Source of the DNA: Ctena decussata
Taxonomy: Eukaryota; Mollusca; Bivalvia; Lucinida; Lucinidae
Direction of reading: 5' to 3'
DNA length: 64,000 nt
Assembly (NCBI GenBank): GCA_963989385.1
Contig: OZ022509.1
Span: 48,314,271 to 48,378,270, forward strand
Under the pieces are notes generated by a model that was given only the letters and a program-made list of their open reading frames with translations, was not told where the DNA came from and did not search any database. A program made the translations under genes and the position numbers. Of the stretch, positions 23,251-34,600 are shown piece by piece (the stretch's first letter is position 1; each line of letters starts with the position of its first letter).

Positions 23251-24039
23251 TAAATGTATTATGCATAATACAGTATTTTGGCATATAATAGAAATGTTTG
23301 TGCAAAAAATGGGCGGCGTCCTAAAATGTGATTAGCGAAGAGAAATAAGGTCTTCAAACAGCATGAGAATCTCATGAGTTGAGCATCTGAGCATAAATTC
23401 ATGATTTCAAACAGCTATGCACACTGGTATCAATGCAAGAATATAGGGATCAGCTATGTTTTTTTTGCACATTAACATTTTCAGAGGCCATGGAAGGTCT
23501 GTCTAAACAAAAGCCTTCTGAGGGACATGGCAAATGTTTATGTGTAATACATAGCTGATCGCTATTCTTGCATTTCTGTTAGTAAGACTCTTTTGACAAA
23601 CCCATCAAAAATGTCTAGAAGTAGAAATTCATAAAAAATGGGCATTTATAGTGCCTTGTGTATTGTGATCAAACTTTAAAAAATGGCCTTTACGCAAATA
23701 AAAGTGAAAAATGCTTATCCCAAAGCATCAATGCAATGTTGTTCCCCTTTGTAAAATTGATGAAAAACATGGAGGTTAGTGAGTCAATATACAACATTAT
23801 TGCTGGAAAAGAGGCAGAGAGCGTTATTACAGCAGGGGCATTTATTAGGATTAATATGGTATATCTGGCCGTAACTGAATTTTGGCGATATTTTGGGTTA
23901 AGGCAAAGAGCAGTAAAATATAAGTCCACCAGTATTTTATTTTCAGCACTTACATCGTATGCACAGCGTAACAACAGCTCAGGTAAAAAAAGAGAACCTG
24001 GAAAGTATTTAAGATATTTTCAGTATGGTATGAAACTAT
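23251..24039. other. Unrecognised; one 161-codon open frame not supported
   Basis: A frame from a GTG at 23658 to 24143 has no recognisable domain, and its last ~35 codons run into the MITE at 24040-24260. I treat it as fortuitous. Confidence 0.4.
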
Positions 24040-24260
24040 ACATGAGAAAATCAACGAAGTGGTTATGCGCCCAGCGCAGACTCAGATCGGCCTGGGCATC
24101 CCCCCAGTCCATTCAGACTCTTGGCTATGCGCCTAAAGGGTAGCTAAGGTACCTCCATGTGGACAGCGAAGACTCTGATCAGACTGGGCAAATGCCCAGG
24201 CTGATCTGAGTCTGCGCTGGGCGCACAACCACTTTGTTGGTTTTGTCGTGTCGCAGCTCA
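24040..24260. mobile_element. Fold-back MITE family P1
   Basis: The arms carry GCGCCCAGCGCAGACTCAGA and TCTGCGCTGGGCGCACAACC around GGACAGCGAAGACTCTGATC. The left terminus is diverged. Confidence 0.85.
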
Positions 24261-24602
24261 CATTGTGGCATCGCCTCCATGAGATTATTGACAATTTTCA
24301 AGGTTTAAGCTCCAATGTCCCAAGAAAATATTCAAAATTGGGGCCTAAAATGAACTGGACAGGCCTATAAATTTACAAACAATTATCTTTGGCCATCCTA
24401 GCAATTCTCTTCTGCTCTGCATAAGAAGCTTTCAGTTTAACTCCCAACATGCATAGATGTTTGTAACAGTCTATTTTTATGTTTAGTCCAGGCATTCATT
24501 CTTTGTAGACTGTTAAAACTCAGACTGCAGAATCAATTTCAGAAATTTAAGATATTCAATTGTTAGTATCTTTCACAGGTAAGAGTGAAGACAAATAGAC
24601 TC

Positions 24603-24743
24603 TATCATTGGTCTCCGATGCAGACAGGGAAATCCCAACCCCAGAGCACACAGGGTGTGTTGGAAACGAGGCTTGCCGAGTTTCAGACACAACCCTTGTG
24701 CCCGAGGGTTGGGATTTCTCTGTCGGCATCGGAGACCAATGAT
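24603..24743. mobile_element. Fold-back element, 141 bp
   Basis: Inverted arms: CATTGGTCTCCGATGCAGAC with GGAAATCCCAACCCC on the left, GGGTTGGGATTTC and GGCATCGGAGACCAATG on the right. Only one copy is seen in this window. Confidence 0.7.
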
Positions 24744-25556
24744 TATTTTTCTTACCTATGATAATAGTTAATTCAAATTGAACGGGGGAACTTTTAGGCC
24801 TCTTTCATGCAAAAGTGTAAGTAGTACAACCATGTCAGCCTCATGGCTTCTTTAGTCACAACCACATAAAAACTAGGTCCTTGACCAATTTGCATTTTGG
24901 ATTTTCTAACTCAAATTCATATTAAAGAACAAAATTTGGAATGAGACGACTACAGCAAGTGCGTGTAAAACGTTAATTGTGACATAACGTCAACATCATT
25001 TCAAATGTCAGTTGGTAACGTCTTCAAAATGGCGGCACCCTCGAAAGTGTTTGTCACGGTTAAATATTGACTATTTCAGACCTTTTTCCGACTTTAAGAT
25101 ATAGAAACAGATTATAATGGAATTATAAGGAATGAATAAACTTTCTTGGGATTTTATTCATGTGGAAATTCATTCCTATGAAAAATAATTCATAAAGTAT
25201 AGAATCGCAAAGCCGGGCGCACCCAATTTCAATGAGCGCGTAGTGATACACAGAATTCAAGCTCCTGTGAGCTGTCCCAGCCCATGGGCAAGACAAAATT
25301 TTCCAGCACAGCTAAAAATAGAACAAACTCTGTCTAGTAGGTAAGAAAAAAAATCTGTCATGACTGTCACTATTTGGCATTATGAGTCTGGCTGAGTGAT
25401 GCTAAACAATGATTTGGAAAGACCTATTTTTCTGTACTCACCTTACACCCATGATAGATATACTTTCTCTTGGAGACCTTTTGATTTCCAACGTTTGATT
25501 TTCAATGTAGAACTTGTTAAAGTGCATAGTTTCAGCATTTTTGAGGTTTCTAATGG
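24744..25556. other. Unrecognised intergenic DNA
   Basis: I see no exon, RNA gene or repeat boundary that I can support. Confidence 0.35.
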
Positions 25557-25762
25557 ACACTTTAAGCACCAGTGATGAAAATAGTATAATTTGCAGACAG
25601 CATAGATCCTGATGAGGCGGCTCATAATAAGCCGCATCATGTGGATCTACACTGTCTGCCCTCTAGTGTTTGAATTCTCAATATGAAATGTCTTGGACAA
25701 GGCATTTTTTTAATTTTTGCAGACGTAAATTTTGTCGTCTGCTGTTTGGTGCTTAAAGAGTT
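25557..25762. mobile_element. Fold-back MITE family P2
   Basis: Terminal CTTTAAGCACC is matched by GGTGCTTAAAG. The central dyad is GGCGGCTCATAATAAGCCGC, then GATCTACACTGTCTGCCCTC. Related copies are at 32153-32376, 42880-43066 and 62434-62642, with fragments at 31940, 38233 and 54627. Confidence 0.8.
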
Positions 25763-25982
25763 TAGTTTGAAAGAAGCAAACACTATCAATAAGTGGCATT
25801 TAGTCCTTTATGTTAACATTCAAGTTGACATAAACTGAATGCTATCAATAATTGACATTTAGTCCTTTGTTTTAACATCCAAGTTGACATAAACTGAGTC
25901 ATTCTGCCATTTTCTTGACATCATCACTGGAAAACCAACTTCACTTGATGTTGCCAATATGTGATCTTCTATATAGTAATAT

Positions 25983-26222
25983 GTGAGCCGCGACGCGAGA
26001 AAACCAACAATGTGGTTGTGCGCCCAGCGTAGACTCAGATCAGCCTGGGCATTCACCCAGGCTGATCAGACTCTTTGCTAAGCGCTTAAAGGGTAGCTGA
26101 GGGTCTAAGCTAGCTCCATGCGGACAGCGAAGACTCTGATCAGACTGGGCGGATGCCCAGGCTGATCTGAGTCTGCGCTGGGCGCACAACCACATTGTTG
26201 GTTTTGTCACGTCGCGGCTCAT
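25983..26222. mobile_element. Fold-back MITE family P1, with long flanking duplication
   Basis: A full copy from GAGCCGCGACGCGAGAAAAC to TTTTGTCACGTCGCGGCTC. The sequence ATGTGATCTTCTATATAGTA just left of it recurs on the right as ATGTGATCTTCTATACAGTA, a ~20-bp duplication with one mismatch. That is unusually long for a DNA transposon. Confidence 0.85.
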
Positions 26223-26761
26223 GTGATCTTCTATACAGTAAATGCATTGACTAAATATGATTTCTATCAGGTCCTGGGTGAAATTAACACAAGTGAAATA
26301 AGAGCTGTCGGTAGAATTGGCAGTACAGGTGATACTCTCAGATATCCTTATTTGGGTCCCGCCGCTCAAAAATAACATCATTTGTTAAAGAAATGCTAAA
26401 ATTTCAAACATATTGTACGCAAAAACAATGTCATTAATTTTTTGCTGAAAAAAATGCAAGGAGCTTTTGCAATGCAAAAGCTGCTCTCATTTTTTTCAGC
26501 AAAAAAAAAGAGCACACTTGATTTTATATGTACTGGAAGACTTAAGAAATCCTCGACTAACGACTTGGTTGAGCTGATGATGCTTTGAACAATCAACTAC
26601 TGGTGTATAAAAAGGACCAATCAAATAATGGCTCACCAACTTTTTAATGTCAATTGATCCATTCATTCACCCCCATAGATTGTCCGAATCCAAAGTGTGC
26701 AAAGTCAGTTTCAGAAACATAAGGTGTATGGCTACACCTGCAATTTTCCACCATTCTTTAA

Positions 26762-26960
26762 ACAGTGCTCCAGATAAGAAGGGGTAACAGGGATAATTCA
26801 GAGATAATTTTTCTTATCTCTCAATAAAAACATATGTTGTGACCCCTCCTTAGAACCGTCTCGGCGAGGCGGTTCTAACAAGGGGTCACAATATATGTTT
26901 TAATGCAGAAATATCAAAAATTATTCCTAAATTATCCCTTTACCCCTTCTTATCTAGACT
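26762..26960. mobile_element. Fold-back MITE family P3
   Basis: Terminal CCAGATAAGAAGGGGTAAC is matched by TTACCCCTTCTTATCTAGA. The central hairpin is TTAGAACCGTCTCGGCGAGG with its inverse. Other copies are at 43801, 44390, 45628 and 59797. Confidence 0.85.
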
Positions 26961-27017
26961 GCTGCATTCTTACCAAGAAAAACAAATTCTGTTATTTCTC
27001 TGTTTGCTTTCCTGAAT

Positions 27018-27213
27018 GACATACCATATTTACTCTGCGATAAGACTGGATTTTCTTGCTCCAAAATCTCAAATCTTTAAATCAGTTTTGTGGAATTTAG
27101 CTGTTAGCTAGATTTTTTCCCTCTCAAATAATCCCAAAAATCTAGAGCCATCTTGTAAGATGAATCAAGATTTTTTGGATTGTTTTGGAAGAGAAAAAAC
27201 ATTTTATAACAGA
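27018..27213. mobile_element. Fold-back MITE family P6
   Basis: Contains ACCATATTTACTCTGCGATA and a dyad around CCCAAAAATCTAGAGCCATC. Related copies are at 33325-33660, 33940-34065 and 44110-44345. Confidence 0.6.
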
Positions 27214-27814
27214 ACAAGTCGCCCAAGGGCAACAATCGCTCACCTGCCAGTATATGCTCAGGTCAAGTGGCCAAAATGAAAGCTTTCGGCTCAGGCAGGC
27301 TAATAAACAGGTTGCAATTCTATAGGATTGGATAGTGAGTGTGCAAACTGTTCCACCATGGCCACTTCTATAAAATCACTAAATGACCTTGACCTCTAGT
27401 ATTTATAGAGGTTGAAGTTGACTGCATTTCCATATCACAGAGCTCAATCGCAACAGAAAAATGCACTTTCTCATCTTTTCCCATTCAAAAGCCTAAGGAA
27501 CCAAATTTGATCTTGCCATAAAATATGTCAAGGTCAACCTAAGGTCATCATTTATATAAACTTTGTAGTACTAGAGTCCTTGATGCTACATACCAAGTTT
27601 CAAAGCAATCGGCCCAGTGGTTCTTGAGAAGAAGAATTTTTTAGTTCTTTACCATATATGGGCATGGTGGCCATCTTGGTCATGTGACCTGGGTCAAATA
27701 TATAAACATTTGTTTCTTTATACTGTTAAGGCTCTATATGAAATTTGGCTTCAATCAGCCCAGTGATTTTTGAGGAGAAGTCCTTTGAAAATAATGACAA
27801 CGGATGACGACAAC

Positions 27815-28488
27815 TAGGGGTATAACGATACATCGGACTATCGATATATCGCAATAGTGACACTGGCAATAGTCACTACTGATAGGGAAAGCTGCAATGC
27901 CAATACTATTGGCAATAGTGTTTCCAATATCACAATAGTTTCAACAGTTTCTAGACATGCATCTTTTTCTTGAAGGAAGTATTTTTAACTAAAAGAATAA
28001 TAGGAAAGGATGTGTTTTCGCTTGTATTGGATTTCAAAGAATGGAAAATATAATACAGTCAAACCTGTCTTAAAGGGTCACCAAAGGGAAAGACAAAAAG
28101 TGGCTGCTTAAGACAGGTGACCCCTTAATACAGGTTCATTTGCACTGTATTTTGGTTCAAGGGACCCATAAAAGGTGGCTGCTTAAGGCAGGTGAACCCT
28201 TAATAGAGGTGACCACATAAGCAGGGTTGACTGTATTTTCTTGTATTTTGTTGTCATGTTGTGCACATTGTGAAATGACAGTCATTAAATAATGCTTTTA
28301 GCCACAAACTTATGTGAACAAACAAGATTTTATACATAAAAGCAGAATTTCTTGGTAAGAATGCTGTCTCCAATAGTTATTGCAATGCATTGCAATAGTA
28401 ACCTACAATAGTAATAGTATTGCAATAGGGATTTCTGCAATAGTAATAGTATTTCAATAGTCATTTTGGCCTGCAATAGTCACCCCTA
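27815..28488. mobile_element. Nested CAATAG-rich element
   Basis: It interrupts the satellite array. The left edge AGGGGTATAACGATA and right edge GCAATAGTCACCCCT are partly complementary. The interior is rich in CAATAG/CTATTG motifs, and a MITE is nested in it at 28056-28233. The family is unknown and the boundaries approximate. Confidence 0.5.
28056..28233. mobile_element. MITE with TA target duplication
   Basis: Terminal CAGTCAAACCTG at left and, reverse complemented, CAGTCAACCCTG at right, with TA at 28054-28055 and 28234-28235. 178 bp, non-coding. Confidence 0.8.
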
Positions 28489-28675
28489 ACGACGACACAG
28501 ACCTTGACCTCTAGAATTCGTAGGGGTTGACGATGACTGAATTTCCATATCACAGAGAACAATAGCAACAGAAAAATGCACTTTTTCAGCTTTTCCCATT
28601 CAAAAGCCTAAGGGACCAAATTTGAACTTGCCATAAAACAGGTCAAGGTCAAGCTAAGGTCATCATTTATATAAA

Positions 28676-28930
28676 AGTAAAAAGTATGCAAAGACCAGGA
28701 ACTGAAACAATCAAAATCCAAATCCAGCCCTCAAACCATAGTTGGAAACAACTAAGATTACAAATAATCAAGATACAGAGAACATATGGCCAACCGAGTG
28801 AGCAGGAGTGAGCAGCTTGTTCCCGAAAGGTGGCCACTCAGCAACCCAAACCGAACAAAAATAATAAGAACATACATAAGGTAAAACATCACAGAAACTC
28901 TGACACCAAAAACAGGCAACAGAGAACCAC
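28676..28930 (-). mobile_element. Interspersed repeat L (possible non-LTR fragment), copy 1
   Basis: Nearly identical to 57805-58052, and to 52341-52528 in the opposite orientation. Read on the minus strand it has an open frame with the motif VRFGLLSGHL. Copy 2 lacks the upstream part, consistent with 5' truncation of a retroposon. It is inserted in the satellite between ATATAAA and CTTTGTAG. Confidence 0.6.
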
Positions 28931-30340
28931 AACTTTGTAGTACTGGAGTCAAAGATGCTACATAGCAAGTTTCAAGGCAATCGGCCCAGTGGTTCTGGAG
29001 TAGAAGATTTTTTAAAAATTTTACCATATATGAGCATGGCGGCCATCTTGGTCATGTGACCTAGTCCAAATGTATAAACTATCGTTCCAACATCCTGATA
29101 AGTCTTTATATGAAATTTGGCTTCAATCGGCTCAATGGTTTCTGAGGAGAAGATGTTTGAAAATGATGACACCCAATGGCCAAATGACCTTTGATCAAGG
29201 CCACTAAATGACCTTGACCTCTCATATCCATAGGTGTGGAAATTGACTACATTTCCATATCACAGAGCACAAAAGCAACAGAAAAATGCACTTTTTCAGC
29301 TTTTCCCATTCAAACGCATAAGGGACCAAATTTGACCTTGCCATCAAATAGGTCAAGATCAACCCAAGGTCATCATTTATATAAATTTTGTAGTACTGGA
29401 GTCCAAGATGCTACATACCAAGTTTCAAGGCAATCGGGCCGGTGGTTCTGAACAAGAAGATTTTTAAATGTTTTTACCATATATGGGCATGGCAGCCATC
29501 TTGGTCATGTGACCTGGGCCAATTATATAAACTATTGTTCCCCAATCCTGTAAAGACTCTATAAGCAATTTGGTTTCAATCGGCCCAATGGTTTCTGAGG
29601 AGAAGATGTTTGAAAATGTTGACACTCAATGGACAAATGACCTTTGGTCAAGGTCACTAAATGACCTTGACCGCTAATATCCATAGGAGTTGAAATTGAC
29701 TACATTTCCATATCACAGAGTACAAAAGCAACAGAAAAATGCACTTTTTCAGATTTTCCCATTCAAAAGCCTAAGGGACCAAATTTGACCTTGCCATAAA
29801 ATAGGTCAAGGTCAACCCAAGGTCATGATTTATATAAATTCTGTAGTACTAGAGTCCAAGATGCTACATACCAAGTTTCAAGGCAATCGGCCCAGTGGTT
29901 CTGGAGAAGAAGATTTTTTAAGGTTTTTACCATATATGAGCATGGCGACCATCTTGGTCATGTGACCTAGTCCAAATGTATAAATTATCGTTCCCACATC
30001 CTGTTAAGTCTTTATATGAAATTTGGCTTCAATCGGCTCAATGGTTTCTGAGGAGAAGATGTTTGAAAATGATGACACCCAATGGCCAAATGACCTTTGA
30101 TCAAGGCCACTAAATGACCTTGACCTCTAATATCCATAGGAGTTGAAATTGACTACATTTCCATATCACAGAGCACAAACGCAACAGCAAATGCACTTTT
30201 TCAGATTTTCCCATTCAAAAGCCTAAGGGACCAAATTTGACCTTGCCATAAAATAGGTCAAGGTCAACCCAAGGTCATGGTTTATATAAACTTTGTAGTA
30301 CTAGAGTCCAAGATGCTACATACCAAGTTTCAAGGCAATC

Positions 30341-30373
<33 letters not shown>

Positions 30374-30792
30374 GATTTTACCATATATGGGCATGGCAGC
30401 CATCTTGGTCATGTGACCTGGGCCAATTATATAAACTACTGTTCCCACATCCTGTTAAGTCTTTATATGAAATTTGGCTTCAATCCGCTCAATGGTTTCT
30501 GAGGAGAAGATGTTTGAAAATGTTGACACTCAATGGACAAATGACCTTTGGTCAAGGTCACTAAATGACCTTGACCTCTAATATCCATAGGAGTTGAAAT
30601 TGACTACATTTCCATATCACAGAGCACAAAAGCAACAGAAAAATGCACTTTTTCAGATTTTCCAATTCAAAAGCCTAAGGGACCAAATTTGACCTTGCCA
30701 TAAAATAGGTCAAGGTCAACCCAAGGTCATCATTTATATAAACTTTGTAGTATTAGAGTCCAAGATGCTACATACCAAGTTTCAAGGCAATC

Positions 30793-30825
<33 letters not shown>

Positions 30826-31039
30826 GGTTTTTACCATATATGGGCATGGCCGCCATCTTGGTCATGTGACCTGGGCTGTTCCCCCATCCTGTTAAGGCTC
30901 CATATGAAATTTGGCTTCAATCCGCCCAGTGGTTTCTGAGAAGAAGATGTTTAAAAGTGTGGACGCCAACGACGCCGACGACGGACCAAGGCTATACTAT
31001 AAGCTCACCTTGACAGGTGAGCTAAAAATATGGTAACCC

Positions 31040-31179
31040 TTCCAAAATGGGATCTACTCTTAAAGGAAAGAATTTGCTCCTAGAGGAGAAATTCTTTTCT
31101 TTAAGAGTTGACCCCCACAGAGGGAGGTAAAAATGAAAATTACTTCCCCTGACAGTGTACCTATTCACCTTAAGATTAT
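31040..31179. mobile_element. Fold-back MITE family P4
   Basis: The palindrome TCTACTCTTAAAGGAAAGAA / TTCTTTTCTTTAAGAGTTGA flanks TTGCTCCTAGAGGAG, followed by a CCTATTCACCTTAAG end. Other copies are near 32990, 34978, 40310, 43505, 46320, 61078 and 61430. If the KLHL transcript extends this far, the element lies in its 3' UTR. Confidence 0.75.
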
Positions 31180-31189
31180 CAACATAAGT

Positions 31190-31381
31190 AGACAGATGGA
31201 TGACTTTGGGATTTTATGTCATTTAAACAGTATTTCAGTCATATCAGGACGAAGGGCAGGTATAAGGAAAAGCTGTGTGCAATGGAACACCGTTTATGGT
31301 TGGAAAGATTTCTGCCACCAGAATCAGGGAAAGCAAGATCAGCAGGCCAGCACTTAACCAACTGAGCCACTGGGCTCCTAG
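31190..31381 (-). mobile_element. SINE family B in the KLHL 3' UTR
   Basis: On the minus strand the tRNA-like head is GAGCCCAGTGGCTCAGTTGG; the body runs to CATCCATCTG. It is flanked by CAACATAAGT (31180-31189) and CAAGATAAGT (31382-31391), a 10-bp duplication with one mismatch. It has the same orientation as the KLHL gene and begins 12 nt after its stop codon. Confidence 0.85.
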
Positions 31382-31393
31382 CAAGATAAGTTA

Positions 31394-31616
31394 TCAAACA
31401 ACAGCAGCACCGCAGCCAGCTCGGCTCACTAACATATTACTAATAAATGTCCAGTGGTCTGACTCAACATCGTAAGCCTCAGCACTTCGCAGTCTGTTTG
31501 AACCATCAAATCCTCCAAGAATAAAGATCTTCCCATCAAATATGGCCACTCCTGGCCAGGCCCTGGGGGTGTTCAAAGGACTAAGTGTAGTCCACTGTCT
31601 TGTCAGCACATTAAAT
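31394..31616 (-). CDS. KLHL gene coding exon 6 (last, kelch repeat 6)
   Basis: The acceptor TTTCCAG precedes 31616. The first base completes an AGA codon with the two bases AG of exon 5. It encodes the end of repeat 5, then repeat 6 (GKIFILGGFDG, then W at the DHW motif), and stops at TGA 31394-31396. Confidence 0.92.
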
Positions 31617-34600
31617 CTGGAAAGAGAGTAAGTCATGCTAATCAACTGTAATAGTTAGACAATATTAACACTTGAAGTGTCAAAAATGAAAATATAATTG
31701 AGCTATGACACAAAAAAACCAACAAAAAGGTTGTGCGCCCAGTGCAAACTCAGATTAGCCACGGCATCTGTCTAGTCTGATCAGAGTCTTTGCTCTGTGC
31801 TTAAAGGGTAGCTAGGGGTCTAAGCTACCTCCATGCACACAGCAAAGACTCTGATCAGACTGGGCGGATGTCCAGGCTGATCTGTGTTTGCCCTGGACGC
31901 ACAACCACTTTGTTGGTTTTCTCATATCGCGGCTCAATTATGTTGTTAAATTTGCACTCTGTGTAGATCCAGATGTGATGGCTCATAATGACCATCTCAT
32001 CTGGATCTACACTGTTTTCCCTCAAGTCTTCGACTTCACAATATGATACACTCTGGACCAAACATTTCTTTTAATATTTGCAGACATACCTTTTATTTCT
32101 GCTTTTTTGACACATTATTGGTTAACTCCAGCAAATCACTCCAATCCTGCCTTAACTCTTTAAGCCCCAGTGACAAATTAGCAAAATTTGCAAACAGCAA
32201 GGATCCTGATGAGGGGGCTCATAATGAGCTGCCTCATCTAGATCTACACTGGTTGTCCTCTAGTCTGATTTTAATTTTAATCTGACTTCTCAATATGAAA
32301 TGTCTTGGACAAGGCATTTTTTTTAATTTTTGCAGATGTAAATTTTGTCGTCTGCTTTTTGGTGCTTAAAGAGTTAATTCAGTTTGTGAGTGATTTGCAG
32401 TACTTACATTCTAATTCTTAAAACCCAAACAGATATAATTCAAGGTGAATGGCTATTCCTTCATATTTTTTTACCATTTTTACAAAGAGACACAACTTTT
32501 GTGATATCCTCTTGGCTTCCCTGCATGACAAAGCCATTCCAAAATATTTACATTCTTGGTGTATTTACTGAAAACTCCTACAGTAAACCATTGGTACTTA
32601 ATGTAGTTTACATTCCAATATTTACATTGAGACATGCAACGTCAATGACGTCAAAATAAACAATGGCTCTCTACAATCTGATTGGACGTCAGCGACATCA
32701 TGACGTCATGCATGCTGATCTGCTGTTAGCAGAAAAACTGCATGTTCATGTTTTACTGCTTCAATTTTAGCGCGTATATAAGATTTTTCATGAAAGATTT
32801 GATTGAAATGCATGTAAATATAAGCAATGAACTTGATTTTTTCTGTTGTTTATCGAATTGTAAACTACATTGGGGCACTAGCAAAGTTTACATGAACCCC
32901 TGTGGGGTCATTCACTTTGCATGTGACCAAATGTAGTTTACACTTCGATAAACCTCAGAAAAATAAAATTCATTCCTTAATTAAGTCTGCTCTTTATGGT
33001 AGGAATTTGCTCATAGATCAAATTCTTTCTTTAAGAATTGACCCTAACTGGAAAGGGAAGCAAAAATGAAAATTGTGAGAGTTGCATACCCTGATAGTGC
33101 ATCTATTCATCTTAAGTAATTTAATTTTCTTTATATTTTTAAGGCTGAGCAACAAGTCTCACACCTACAGCAAGTGAAAAAAACAAACTCCTAGATGTAT
33201 TTGCTGACTGCTTCCCAAACAATGGATGACAAAAGTTACTTGCCCAGCCCAGTGTTCATGCATTTTCTCACAACTTGAGTCTGAAATAAATGACCCCAAA
33301 CACCTGTATGTAAATCAATCTTGTATTAATTCTGTTATTCAATGTGTTTTCCCCCTCCAAACTGATCTTAAATTATTGAAGACAATTTAGCCTTTCAGGG
33401 TTGTTTTAGGCCTGATTTCACGTCGCAGTTAGAACTCAGAATAACAAGTCCATGGTCTATTTTACCGTACGGCGAAATGTAAAATTTTGGTGTTCCGAAT
33501 ACTAATCTGTGTACTAAATGCGACATGAAATCAGGGAAAACAATCTGTCCCTTCAAAAATGATCCCAAAACTCTAGATCCAATTTACAAGACAGACCTAG
33601 AATTTTAGGTTTGTTTGAGAGCAAAATCATTACATCATATTACCTAGTAAATATGGTATGTCAATTTTTTATAACCAAATGCATGACCAGTCCAGTCATA
33701 CTGTATTTGAGCCACGCATGTGATTTCCAACAATGTGGCATTGGTGATAAGCGAAGGTTCAGATCAGACTGCACTTTAAGTGCAGTCTGATCAGAGCCTT
33801 TGCTTGTCGCATCAGTATTCTACAGAAGTGGTCACAGCCATAGAACCAAGAATGAGGTCTCTGACTACGCTGTGTAAATGAGAAGAATAAGTTGAATATT
33901 GCAACATTGTTGGAAGTCACATAATGCAGCTCCTTTATTTGGTTATAAGTGTTTTTTCCCTCGAAAACAACCCCCAAAATCTAGAGCCATCTTATAGGAT
34001 GGATATAGAATTTTGAGATTATTTTGGAGGGAAAAAGCATCACATAGCAGAATTACACAAGACTGATACAGAGACAGTAAAATCTTGATATCTCAAACAC
34101 TGATTAATCATATGACCTCGCATCTGAGAGTGTAATAAAGCCATGCATTAAAAACGATAATCCACTAGTGGATTAAATATGCAAATTACGTCATAACGTT
34201 ATATGTTGACATCCATAAAAACGTCGCGTTTTCTAATGGCATAATCGTGGCGTTTTGGTGCAAAATTTGCTAATAAAATGCGATTTTAGTGTCATATGAT
34301 AAATAGAATCTTGCATTCGTGCTCCTGTATTATCGAATTTATTAAACTCGTTGGTGAAAACGATAAGATGCTCAGCAGAGCTTCGCATCTTATCTCTTTC
34401 CCCAACTCCTTTAATAAATTCAATAATACATGAGCACTCATGTAAGATCCTCTTTATCTCAAAGTACCCTCTTACATCAAAGAACATAGTTTGCACAAAT
34501 TTATTTTTTGTTTGCATTTCGACTTCTTTTATCTCAAACTACTAATATCTCAAAGTAAATTTTCTGGGACCAGAAAATTTACTTTGAGATATCAGTAGTT

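Larger units (their letters stand above)
27214..31028 (+). mobile_element. Helentron-like (HINE) element, 3.8 kb, ~453-bp satellite
   Basis: 5' ACAAGTCGCCCAAGGGCAAC then GCTCACCTG; 3' hairpin AGCTCACCTTGACAGGTGAG then CTAAAAA, giving a 9-base complement (CAGGTGAGC). The ~453-bp monomer recurs with TATATGGGCATGGC near 27654, 29030, 29478, 29933, 30385 and 30836. Each monomer carries ATGACCTTGACCTCTAATAT and AGGTCAAGGTCAACC. A GACGCCAACGACGCCGACGA block lies at about 30962-30981. Two other repeats are nested inside (27815-28488 and 28676-28930). It ends about 365 bp from the KLHL stop codon. Confidence 0.8.

Noticed and set aside
23658..24143. 161-codon open frame on the plus strand
   Set aside because: It starts at GTG, has no recognisable domain, and its end is MITE sequence shared with non-coding copies elsewhere.
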